Assembly (NCBI GenBank): GCA_950073955.1 | Contig: CATMRH010000023.1 | Location: 1-16,177, forward strand | Length of the DNA stretch: 16,177 nucleotides | Origin: an uncultured archaeon | Lineage (GTDB): Archaea; Thermoproteota; Nitrososphaeria; Nitrososphaerales; Nitrosopumilaceae | Reading direction: 5' to 3' | In this document: positions 7,810 through 14,157 of the stretch, in pieces | How the letters are laid out: the number at the start of each line of letters is the position of its first letter | Position numbering within the stretch: the first letter of the stretch is position 1 | Program-made: the position numbers and the translations under genes | The notes under the pieces: model-generated | What the model saw: only the letters and a program-made list of their open reading frames with translations | What the model was told of the DNA's origin: nothing | Databases searched by the model: none

Positions 7810-7817
7810 TATATATA
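7810..7817 (+). promoter_or_regulatory. TATA box for tbp
   Basis: TATATATA is centred about 28 bases before the ATG at 7842. It is the cleanest TATA box of the window and implies a leaderless tbp message. The factor encoded downstream binds this same class of element, so autoregulation is possible but not shown. Confidence 0.65.
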
Positions 7818-7841
7818 CAGGGCTGTTAAAAGTCCGATATT

Positions 7842-8402
7842 ATGCCTCAAACAAAGCCAATTGTTAGTGTTGAAAATGTAGTTGCATCTGCATCAGTTGA
7901 CCAAAAACTTGATCTAATTGAAATTACAAAAAAATTTCCAGATACTGAATACCACCCTGAACAATTTCCGGGGCTTGTTTTTAGATTAAAGAGTCCTAGA
8001 ACTGCAACTTTAATTTTTAGAACAGGAAAGATGGTGTGTACTGGAGCTAAATCTGAAGAAATGGCAATTAAGGCTGTAAACACAGTTGTTCAAAAACTAA
8101 GAAAGGGAAAAGTAAAAGTAAAAAAAGATGCGGTAATTACAGTACAAAACATGGTAGCCGCAATTAATCTTGGTGGAAAAATCCATCTGGAACAAGCAGC
8201 AAGAACACTACCAAGAAGTATGTATGAACCAGAACAATTTCCGGGACTTATTCATAGAATGCTTGATCCAAAAACTGTGATATTATTATTTGCATCAGGG
8301 AAATTGGTATGTACAGGTGCTAAAAAAGAGTCAGATGTTTACAGGTCTGTTCATAATTTACATGCATTATTGGAAGAAAAAGATCTAATGATTTATGAGT
8401 AA
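7842..8402 (+). CDS. tbp: TATA-binding protein (general transcription factor)
   Basis: This is the archaeal TATA-box binding protein, which nucleates the pre-initiation complex with TFB and RNA polymerase. Its 186 residues consist of two direct repeats forming the saddle. Repeat 1 (about 6-90) contains PEQFPGLVFRLKSP and TGKMVCTGAKSEE; repeat 2 (about 97-180) contains PEQFPGLIHRMLDP and SGKLVCTGAKKES. The phenylalanines that kink DNA are present in both stirrups (TLIFRTG, LLFASG). A basic linker, KLRKGKVKVKKD, joins the repeats. The ATG lies at leaderless distance from a strong TATA box. It is monocistronic in appearance, with AT-rich sequence and a T5 run just after the stop. Confidence 0.97.
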   Translation: MPQTKPIVSVENVVASASVDQKLDLIEITKKFPDTEYHPEQFPGLVFRLKSPRTATLIFRTGKMVCTGAKSEEMAIKAVNTVVQKLRKGKVKVKKDAVITVQNMVAAINLGGKIHLEQAARTLPRSMYEPEQFPGLIHRMLDPKTVILLFASGKLVCTGAKKESDVYRSVHNLHALLEEKDLMIYE

Positions 8403-8440
8403 TAATTTTTCTAAATTTTAATATTTCAAAAAAGTAGAAA

Positions 8441-8662
8441 TTGGCTGAAGATATATTTGAAAAAGAAAAGATTAACTTAACTCCGGAAATAGGATTTGAT
8501 TTAGTTGGAATAGATTATTTTGCAGACTCTGAAAATCAATTGTACCTAGTTGAGCATTTCGAGATATATCAAGATGCTTTGAATGCCAAAAAAGAGAGGA
8601 AGAACCCAGATGAATATTTTATTTTGTATAAAGGGGCAGGAGGAGAATTTTGCTGTAGATAA
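8441..8662 (+). CDS. Small protein of unknown function (73 residues)
   Basis: I do not recognise this protein. It begins at TTG 8441 (MAEDIFEKEKINLTPEIGFD), 38 bases after tbp, with AT-rich boxes (around 8409-8424) at promoter distance. The chain is acidic (many Asp and Glu), alternates short predicted strands (FDLVGIDYF, LYLVEHFEIY) with a charged helix (DALNAKKERKNPDEYF), and ends FCCR with a vicinal cysteine pair. There is no signal peptide or membrane segment. Coding-like composition, codon use like its neighbours and a well-placed promoter support a real gene. It could be a lineage-specific conserved hypothetical; an unusual metal- or thiol-linked role for the terminal Cys-Cys is only a guess. 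Confidence 0.65.
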   Translation: MAEDIFEKEKINLTPEIGFDLVGIDYFADSENQLYLVEHFEIYQDALNAKKERKNPDEYFILYKGAGGEFCCR

Positions 8663-8732
8663 ATCAGAAAAATAGTTTAACTTTACTAAATTTTACAAAC
8701 TCTCTTATCATCAAGTTAAAAATTTTAGAATT

Positions 8733-9320
8733 ATGGTAAATGAAACGAATGAATTGATTGATACTATATACGAAAAAGAAAATCTAATTCATTCTGAACA
8801 TAATTCTAAACAAATTATTCGTAAAAGCCCAAAGGCAAAATATCAGATTTTTGACGAATCAGAATTTACTCGTGGAAGAGAGGTCTTAGGTAATCTAATT
8901 GTTCATGGAATGATAGCCTCAGGTGGAACTGATTTAGATTGGCTCATTGAGCACAAGGGAAGTTTTGTAATCTTGGAATTCAAGGGATTTCATAATGATA
9001 AGATCAACATTCCAAAAGGTCAAATGATAGCATATGAAAAATTACATGAAAAGTTAAACCAATCAACAAAATGTTTTCTTTACGTTGTAGGATGTGATGA
9101 CATTGATTTTTCAAATCCAGATTCAACAATATGGATTTTTGAGATGACTCAATGGAAATCCGGAACAATTCCAAAAATCACCAATGATGTTTATGGTGAA
9201 GATTCAGGTAGACAAAACAAATTCATAGTTTATCGTGAATACATGGAAGAAATTAGTGTAGAGAAACTTAGAGATGTGATTGATTTTCATTGGAAAGAAT
9301 TTGAAAGGATTATACAGTAA
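8733..9320 (+). CDS. PD-(D/E)XK nuclease-fold protein of unknown target
   Basis: A 195-residue cytoplasmic protein with the signature of the restriction-endonuclease-like fold: GTDLDW with D67/D69, a strand LIEHKGSFVILEFK with E82 and K84 (the ExK element), then G-Q at 96-97 in PKGQMIAYEKL, a glutamine position common in this superfamily. A glutamate in the preceding helix (E44 or E50) could complete the site. The rest alternates strands (KCFLYVVGCDD, STIWIFEMT, KFIVYREYM) and a C-terminal helix. The architecture is a bare catalytic domain without methyltransferase, helicase or DNA-binding neighbours. Its 3' end overlaps the convergent membrane-protein gene by 11 bases. It could act in DNA repair, RNA processing or defence, or be a non-catalytic relative; the sequence alone does not decide. 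Confidence 0.7.
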   Translation: MVNETNELIDTIYEKENLIHSEHNSKQIIRKSPKAKYQIFDESEFTRGREVLGNLIVHGMIASGGTDLDWLIEHKGSFVILEFKGFHNDKINIPKGQMIAYEKLHEKLNQSTKCFLYVVGCDDIDFSNPDSTIWIFEMTQWKSGTIPKITNDVYGEDSGRQNKFIVYREYMEEISVEKLRDVIDFHWKEFERIIQ

Positions 9321-9993
9321 ATGAAAATGAGATAGATCTTGTTTCTACACCATTATCTATGTTGATTGTATAAGTACCAGAACTTTCCCATCCTGGACCT
9401 CCAGCAATAGCTAATGTTGAATATCTTCCATCACTTTTTAAAGAAACTTGTTCTGCCCATACAAGTTCATTATTTTTATTTTCAATTGAAAGATTCACAG
9501 ATCCGGAGGCATCAGATATGCCACTAATTGAAATTATGTCCTTTTTATCATACAATGACAAATCAGTTTGAATTGATAACGTATCTGGAATTGAATTAGT
9601 TGGTGTTACATCAGAAATACCATTAAATGAAATAGCAACTGCAATAATTATTACCAAAGCAACACCACCAATACCTAACATCAATTTTGAATTTTTTGAA
9701 TTATAAGATGTTATTCGTGACGGAGGCTGAAATGTTTGAATTTTTTGAACAGATGGAGTTTCGGGTATATCAGCATCTGGAACTATTGGAGTTTCTTCTA
9801 CAGATATTTTGGTTTGAATAACCTCTTTTCTTCTTCCTAGATGTTTTTCTGCTAATTTTTTAACATAATTTCTTTCATAATTGCTAATGACTTCATTATT
9901 TTCACAAGCTCTACAAATTTGCTTTAAAATTCTGTCATCTCCAAAGTCCTTGTCTAAAAGAGCATTTACATCATCAAGCAATGAATCAGTCAT
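9310..9993 (-). CDS. Single-pass membrane protein with exported Ig-like domain
   Basis: A 227-residue protein with three parts. Residues 1-60 are charged and helical, with a C27-x2-C30 pair (ICRACENNE) and a basic stretch KHLGRRKE, and probably lie in the cytoplasm. Residues 60-102 form a Pro/Thr-rich linker. A membrane helix spans about 104-123 (LMLGIGGVALVIIIAVAISF). The exterior C-terminal domain (about 138-227) is beta-rich and resembles the Ig-like domain common in thaumarchaeal surface proteins, with ISISGISDASGSVNLSI and the AGGPGWESSGTYTINI motif. The ATG at 9993 has an AT-rich box at about 10015-10025 and a GGAGAG run at 10003-10008. It meets the nuclease-like gene tail to tail with an 11-base overlap. 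Role unknown; envelope sensing or surface attachment is plausible. Confidence 0.7.
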   Translation of the reverse strand: MTDSLLDDVNALLDKDFGDDRILKQICRACENNEVISNYERNYVKKLAEKHLGRRKEVIQTKISVEETPIVPDADIPETPSVQKIQTFQPPSRITSYNSKNSKLMLGIGGVALVIIIAVAISFNGISDVTPTNSIPDTLSIQTDLSLYDKKDIISISGISDASGSVNLSIENKNNELVWAEQVSLKSDGRYSTLAIAGGPGWESSGTYTINIDNGVETRSISFSFTV

Positions 9994-10098
9994 GTGTATT
10001 TTCTCTCCTTTGATTATTTATGAATACCTTGTTTAAGATTACTAATGATTTCTTTGTGAGAAAAAACAGGTTTAATTCAATTTTTTAAATAAATCCAC

Positions 10099-10121
10099 AA
10101 AATCTATTTTGAATAGATTTT
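10099..10121. repeat. Perfect inverted repeat over the end of the small HTH gene
   Basis: AAAATCTATT (10099-10108) and AATAGATTTT (10112-10121) are exact reverse complements with a 3-base loop. The left arm covers the TAG stop of the minus-strand gene. It could act as a 3'-end hairpin or weak terminator for that gene; on the minus strand a T6 run follows about 15 bases later. All ten pairs are A-T rich, so stability is modest. Confidence 0.5.
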
Positions 10122-10289
10122 TTTGGCTTGTATAATTACTGTCCTGATGTAATCCTTTGCAGTAGAATCAGATACTCCCATTTGTTTGGCTCTTTGATAG
10201 AGATCATTTTCTTTAGGATTAATCAAATAGCACTTTAAAAGATAGTTTAGTCTATGAGATCTTTTTTCATCACTTTTCATAATTTTCAT
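10104..10289 (-). CDS. Small helix-turn-helix-like protein (61 residues)
   Basis: A short basic protein with no recognised family. The C-terminal half (LYQRAKQMGVSDSTAKDYIRTVIIQ, residues about 30-54) reads as a helix-turn-helix: an amphipathic helix, the turn MGVS, then a recognition-type helix STAKDYIRTV. The N-terminal half (KRSHRLNYLLKCYL) is a positively charged helix. Such stand-alone HTH proteins are common as small DNA-binding regulators in archaea. The ATG at 10289 is given; a second ATG at 10280 (MKSDEK) is an equally good start. It is on the same strand as, and 110 bases upstream of, the membrane-protein gene, so it might regulate or be co-transcribed with it. A 10-bp inverted repeat covers its stop codon. 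Confidence 0.6.
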   Translation of the reverse strand: MKIMKSDEKRSHRLNYLLKCYLINPKENDLYQRAKQMGVSDSTAKDYIRTVIIQAKKIYSK

Positions 10290-10384
10290 TTTTTTCTATA
10301 CTAAAAAGGTCAGAGGATAATACAATAACCAATTAATTGTATAATAAAATTTGAATAAAACCACATAATCATTTGATTTAGATA

Positions 10385-10446
10385 ATTCTACTGAGAGAAT
10401 AACTCTGTTCTCTCAGTGTGATGTCCCTTTGGGAGACGTATTTTTG
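10385..10446 (+). ncRNA. Candidate small structured RNA: two consecutive hairpins then T5
   Basis: In the 209-base gap between two minus-strand genes, the plus strand holds a perfect 10-bp hairpin (ACTGAGAGAA 10390-10399 with TTCTCTCAGT 10408-10417, 8-base loop). A second hairpin follows at once: ATGTCCC (10421-10427) pairs with GGAGACGT (10432-10439), giving seven pairs including one T-G wobble, with one bulged A and a TTTG loop. ATTTTT (10440-10445) comes directly after, as at an archaeal U-tract terminator. Base composition is much richer in G and C than the flanks. No good TATA box was placed upstream. It could instead be a 3' element of the Lrp-like gene read on the minus strand, but the T-run argues for plus-strand transcription. 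The rest of the gap is plain AT-rich sequence. Confidence 0.38.
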
Positions 10447-10498
10447 AAGGGATATTATCAATTACGATCTAAGTATAAAAGCAAAGGATTTTGAAGAA

Positions 10499-10738
<240 letters not shown>

Positions 10739-10878
10739 TTACGATTCAATTCCTATTTTCATACATTAAATGCCATCTTGAAATATATAAGAATAGTCTA
10801 GTTTGCTTAAAAATTCAATATCAATTTTTGTTAAATCATAAACAAATGTAAAGTAATATGCAGTAATTTAACAAATTT

Positions 10879-11841
10879 CTAGGGCAATGTATATGCATTA
10901 TTCATAATTTTCTCAAGTTCTTCAATATTTTTTGAAAAAGTAATTTTTGAACGTAGTTTAGAACCTCCTTGCATACCTTTTGTAAATCTTATTGCTTGAC
11001 TCTTAATATTAGCAAATTTGATTTTGTATTGATTTGTAAGATGTAAATAATCAAAAAATGAATCCAACCGATCTTTGAAAGAGTATTCATTGTAAGAGTT
11101 AGTTTTGAGGTAATCGTTTATTTGTTCAAACAAGAATGGATTTCCCATTGCACCACGACCAATCATTACATAATCACAATCAGTCTCATCAATCATAGTT
11201 TTAGCATCTTCAGGGGTTACAATATCTCCATTTCCAACAATTGGAATGTTTGATATTTCTTTAAGTTCTTTAATCATCTTCCAATCTGAATTTCCAGAAT
11301 AACCTTGACTAACAGTTCGGGGATGAAGAGTAATCATCTGGATTCCTTCATCTTCTGCAATTTCAGCAATTTCTCTAAATAGAAATTTACTAGCATTTGT
11401 CACTCCAGAACGAATTTTTAGTGTTACAGGTTTTTTTACAGCATTGACAAGTGTGTTGAAAATCTGTTGAGTTAGATTTATTTCTTGTAGAAGCGCACCA
11501 CCTGCCATTTGTTGAGTAATATGAGGTGCAGGACATCCCATGTTATAATCAATAATATCAAAATAAGGTTCTACAATCTTCGCAGCTTTTTCTAATGCAA
11601 GAAGATCAGAACCAAATAACTGAACTGAAATAGGACGTTCTTGCTCTGAATATTCAATAAATTCTTTTATTGTTTTAGTATTTTCTTTAAGTTGTTTTTC
11701 TTTTGCAATAATACTATGAATGTTAGTAAATTCAGTAACAACAAGCCCAGCTCCCTTTTGTTTACATTGTAATCGAAGTGCAGGATCACTTACTCCTGCC
11801 ATAGGAGCTAAGAATGCCCTACTAGAGAATTTTGGAAGCAT
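10879..11841 (-). CDS. dus: tRNA-dihydrouridine synthase
   Basis: A flavin-dependent enzyme that reduces uridine to dihydrouridine in tRNA. The 320-residue TIM-barrel protein begins with the FMN-binding FLAPMAGVSDPALR (about 10-23). It carries the catalytic cysteine C103 in NMGCPAP, the downstream QMAGGALLQ segment, TLKIRSG (about 145-151), HPRTVSQGYSG with the active-site His/Arg, and phosphate-binding GNGDIVTPEDA and MIGRGAMGNPFLF. The C-terminal helical domain that recruits tRNA follows (YLKTNSYNEYSFKDRLDSF onward). Length and motif order are normal. The ATG at 11841 is 25-26 bases from a TAAATATA box. It is probably monocistronic. Which tRNA position is modified cannot be told from sequence. 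Confidence 0.94.
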   Translation of the reverse strand: MLPKFSSRAFLAPMAGVSDPALRLQCKQKGAGLVVTEFTNIHSIIAKEKQLKENTKTIKEFIEYSEQERPISVQLFGSDLLALEKAAKIVEPYFDIIDYNMGCPAPHITQQMAGGALLQEINLTQQIFNTLVNAVKKPVTLKIRSGVTNASKFLFREIAEIAEDEGIQMITLHPRTVSQGYSGNSDWKMIKELKEISNIPIVGNGDIVTPEDAKTMIDETDCDYVMIGRGAMGNPFLFEQINDYLKTNSYNEYSFKDRLDSFFDYLHLTNQYKIKFANIKSQAIRFTKGMQGGSKLRSKITFSKNIEELEKIMNNAYTLP

Positions 11842-11862
11842 GAGATAATTTTACAGATTGAG

Positions 11863-11870
11863 TATATTTA
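11863..11870 (-). promoter_or_regulatory. TATA-like box for dus
   Basis: Read on the minus strand, TAAATATA is centred 25-26 bases before the dus ATG, the spacing for a leaderless transcript. It lies in the 61-base gap behind the TSP3 genes, so dus has its own promoter. Confidence 0.5.
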
Positions 11871-11882
11871 CTATATCAAAAA

Positions 11883-11900
11883 TTTATTTAAAAAATTTTG
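11883..11900 (-). terminator. U-tract terminator behind the TSP3 gene pair
   Basis: On the minus strand, the sequence just past the second TSP3 stop codon contains a T6 run with further T-rich sequence and no strong hairpin. Archaeal RNA polymerase terminates at such runs, so this is the likely end of the two-gene transcript. Confidence 0.4.
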
Positions 11901-11902
11901 TG

Positions 11903-12841
11903 CTAATTATCTGGACAACCGTCTGTGTCTCTGTCACCATCATAATCTTCAGGTTCTAGAGGACACAAATCTTTGTCATTAATAATGCCATCTAGGTCAT
12001 CATCATGAGCAAATCTCTGTTGTTCTGAAGCAATATCTGGGCAACCGTCATGATCATTGTATTTGTTCCATGTTTCAGGACTTGTTGGACACAAATCCAA
12101 GTAATCAGGATAACCGTCACCATCAGAATCAAGTTTTACAGTTGCTGTAGATTCTGCTGGCAATACATCTGGACAGCCATCCCAATCTAAGTATCCATTA
12201 AAGTTCTCTTGTTCATCAATACATGAATCCCATCTATCATCAACTCCATCACCGTCAGCATCTGGGAAAGTATATGTCGAATCTACTGTATCAACTGAAT
12301 CAGGACAGCCATCATCGTCTTGGAATCTATTGTAAGTTTCAGGTTCTAGTGGACATGCATCCAAAGTATCAGAAATACCATCGTGGTCACTATCTCTTAA
12401 AGTATAAGCATTATCAGGACATCCGTCTTTATCATCAATACCATTGAATGTCTCTGGTTGGTTTGGACATAGATCTAGGTAGTCAACAATTCCATCACCG
12501 TCAGTATCAGCAGTTAATTTATTGTCTGCTATAAAATCAGGACAGCCATCTTCGTCTTGGAATTTATTGTAAGTTTCCCTTAAGGTTGGACAATTATCAA
12601 GATGATCTTGGATTCCATCACTGTCAGCATCATACCATGGAACAAAGTCTGACGGACATCCATCCATATTGGCACCATATTGGGTGTCATAATCCTCTAG
12701 AAGGTGAGGACATTGATCTAAATTATCTGGAATTCCGTCCCCATCAGAATCATTTGCTTCAATAGCAAAAACACTACTTGGGAACATACCAATTGTAGAG
12801 GTAAGCAAAAGCAAAAATCCCACAAGATAATATTTTTTCAT
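11903..12841 (-). CDS. Secreted thrombospondin type 3 repeat protein, 7 repeats (second of pair)
   Basis: A predicted exported, strongly acidic protein of about 312 residues. From the ATG at 12841 it starts MKKYYLVGFLLLLTSTIG and ends a classic signal peptide at SVFA (about residue 26). The mature part is seven thrombospondin type 3 repeats of 36-44 residues, each with a calcium-binding DxDxDGxxD loop, a first CP, and a closing DGCP(D/S). Repeat 5 reads CIDEQ and lacks the proline after its first cysteine. Two cysteines per repeat suggest one disulfide each. There is no C-terminal membrane anchor; the chain stops one residue after the last CPD. The ORF can extend to a TTG at 12865 inside the upstream gene, but the ATG two bases after that gene's stop gives the better signal peptide. 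Likely a calcium-stabilised surface or secreted structural protein. Confidence 0.85.
   Translation of the reverse strand: MKKYYLVGFLLLLTSTIGMFPSSVFAIEANDSDGDGIPDNLDQCPHLLEDYDTQYGANMDGCPSDFVPWYDADSDGIQDHLDNCPTLRETYNKFQDEDGCPDFIADNKLTADTDGDGIVDYLDLCPNQPETFNGIDDKDGCPDNAYTLRDSDHDGISDTLDACPLEPETYNRFQDDDGCPDSVDTVDSTYTFPDADGDGVDDRWDSCIDEQENFNGYLDWDGCPDVLPAESTATVKLDSDGDGYPDYLDLCPTSPETWNKYNDHDGCPDIASEQQRFAHDDDLDGIINDKDLCPLEPEDYDGDRDTDGCPDN
12441..12469 (-). repeat. 29-base block identical to 13267-13295 in the neighbouring TSP3 gene
   Basis: All 29 bases match between the two TSP3 genes, third codon positions included, while flanking bases differ. The block encodes the same part of a repeat (CPNQPETFNG). 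It marks recent shared ancestry or gene conversion between the pair. Confidence 0.85.
12518..12550 (-). repeat. 33-base block identical to 13344-13376 in the neighbouring TSP3 gene
   Basis: An exact 33-base match encodes the DGCPDFIADNK junction between two repeats in both genes. The order and the spacing to the 29-base block are conserved, so the two genes are colinear here. Confidence 0.85.
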
Positions 12842-12842
12842 T

Positions 12843-14021
12843 TTAAGGAACTTCATCATTATCAATTACAATATTTCCAGTTGGCACGACATCTGGACAA
12901 CCGTCATAGTCAATGTATCTGTTCCAAACTTCGTTTTGTTCTGGACACAAATCCATCACATCTGGAACACCATCACCATCAGAATCAAGTTGTATATCAT
13001 CAATATCGGGACAGCCATCATCATCTTGGAAGCCATTATAGTTTTCAGTAACTAAAGGACAATCATCATAGACATCATCAATACCATCATTATCAGAATC
13101 AACTACAAATGATTCTGTTATAGAATCTGGACAACCATCATCATCTTGAAATTTGTTGTAAGTTTCTTTAGCAGTTGGGCATGCATCAATAGCATCTGGT
13201 ATTCCGTCTGAATCACGATCAGTCGTTGGGATGTAGTTATCAGGACAACCATCTAAATCAAGAATTCCATTGAATGTCTCTGGTTGGTTTGGACAATAAT
13301 CTTTGTAATCATCAATACCATCATTGTCTGAATCCGGAATTTCTTTATTGTCTGCTATAAAATCAGGACAGCCATCATCATCTTGGAATCTGTTGTAGGT
13401 TTCTGGAACTAATGGGCATTGATCTAATTCATCAATGATTCCATCAAAGTCGGAATCTATACTAGAAACATAATCAGGATAATCAGGACATCCATCTTCG
13501 TCTTGGAAGCCGTTGTAACGTTCTCTGTCAAGAGGACATTCATCTACGGAATTTAAAATACCATCAAAGTCTGAGTCAATTTCTAAGGGGTTGTCTGGAC
13601 AACCGTCAGCATCTTGATATCTATTCCAAGTTTCTGCAGTTGTAGGACATTGATCTAATGTATCTCTTATTCCATCATTATCAGAATCTAAAACTATGAC
13701 ATCAGGACAACCATCTGTATCTAGATAACCGTTATAGACTTCTGGTTCTAGAGGGCACTTGTCATTTAAATCAGAAAATCCATCACCATCAAAGTCTGAT
13801 GCTGAGAAATCAGAGACACTATCAGGACAACCGTCATCATCTTGGAAGCCGTTGTATCTTTCAAGTTCTAAAGGACATGCATCAATAGCATCGGGTATTC
13901 CATCACCATCAGTATCAGTAAAGTCTTGTGCGTAGTCAGCAGCAAAAGTGAAGTTGAGAGGCATGCTAGTTAAGGTAGTTAGTAATAATACTGGAAATGG
14001 TAAAAAATATATTTTTTTCAA
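12843..14021 (-). CDS. Secreted thrombospondin type 3 repeat protein, 9 repeats (first of pair)
   Basis: A predicted exported acidic protein of about 392 residues. Starting at TTG 14021 it reads MKKIYFLPFPVLLLTTLTSM and has a signal peptide ending near FTFA (about residue 27). Nine thrombospondin type 3 repeats of 36-41 residues follow, each with DxDxDGxxDxxDxCP and ending DGCPD; these loops bind calcium in the family. A short tail (VVPTGNIVIDNDEVP) ends the chain without a membrane anchor. The frame is open to a GTG at 14060, but the TTG is preferred because it gives a proper KK-plus-hydrophobic signal sequence and lies 29 bases from a TTTAATAA box. Its stop is one base from the ATG of the second TSP3 gene, so the two are co-transcribed. 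A surface or matrix role is inferred, not shown. Confidence 0.85.
   Translation of the reverse strand: MKKIYFLPFPVLLLTTLTSMPLNFTFAADYAQDFTDTDGDGIPDAIDACPLELERYNGFQDDDGCPDSVSDFSASDFDGDGFSDLNDKCPLEPEVYNGYLDTDGCPDVIVLDSDNDGIRDTLDQCPTTAETWNRYQDADGCPDNPLEIDSDFDGILNSVDECPLDRERYNGFQDEDGCPDYPDYVSSIDSDFDGIIDELDQCPLVPETYNRFQDDDGCPDFIADNKEIPDSDNDGIDDYKDYCPNQPETFNGILDLDGCPDNYIPTTDRDSDGIPDAIDACPTAKETYNKFQDDDGCPDSITESFVVDSDNDGIDDVYDDCPLVTENYNGFQDDDGCPDIDDIQLDSDGDGVPDVMDLCPEQNEVWNRYIDYDGCPDVVPTGNIVIDNDEVP
12892..13920 (-). repeat. Nine tandem TSP3 coding repeats
   Basis: Nine units of about 108-123 bases, each coding for one calcium-loop/disulfide repeat. Units 4 to 9 line up in order with units 1 to 6 of the downstream gene, with blocks of exact DNA identity at 13267-13295 and 13344-13376. 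Confidence 0.8.
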
Positions 14022-14046
14022 TGCTAAAATTACCCTGCAGATCCAG

Positions 14047-14054
14047 TTATTAAA
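14047..14054 (-). promoter_or_regulatory. TATA-like box for the TSP3 gene pair
   Basis: On the minus strand TTTAATAA is centred 29-30 bases before the TTG at 14021 and supports that start over the upstream GTG at 14060. It lies inside the longer reading frame, which is a further argument against the GTG. Confidence 0.5.
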
Positions 14055-14127
14055 CCTCACTCTAGAATTAACTCAAAGGTGTAACAATTGAAAAAAGGTT
14101 TCCATGTTAAAGAAAAAACTCGATCAA

Positions 14128-14137
14128 TTTAAGTAAA
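14128..14137 (+). promoter_or_regulatory. TATA-like box for taw1
   Basis: TTTAAGTAAA lies about 26 bases before the ATG at 14158. A second AT-rich run (14141-14153) is too close to the start to serve a leaderless message. The 136 bases between 14021 and 14158 thus hold divergent promoters for the TSP3 pair and taw1. Confidence 0.4.
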
Positions 14138-14157
14138 CCAAAATTATATTTTAATTC

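Larger units (their letters stand above)
11906..12756 (-). repeat. Seven tandem TSP3 coding repeats
   Basis: The coding sequence is built from units of about 110-130 bases, each encoding a DxDxDG loop, a CP-containing segment and a DGCP end. The units are diverged in sequence but regular in length. Two blocks inside are identical at DNA level to the neighbouring gene (12441-12469 and 12518-12550). Confidence 0.8.

Noticed and set aside
10290..10498. The hairpin region was considered as a tRNA or C/D RNA gene because of GTGATGT at 10418.
   Set aside because: No cloverleaf, anticodon arm or CCA-end pattern fits, and no D box follows the C-like motif on the same strand.
12223..12447. A 74-codon plus-strand frame rich in His and Tyr inside the second TSP3 gene.
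   Set aside because: It is the complement of repetitive Asp-rich coding sequence, which naturally gives open antisense frames; no promoter or homology supports it.
11903..14021. The repeated units were considered as a possible CRISPR or satellite array.
   Set aside because: The units are about 110-130 bases, diverged, in frame and encode TSP3 protein repeats; there are no short identical repeats with unique spacers.
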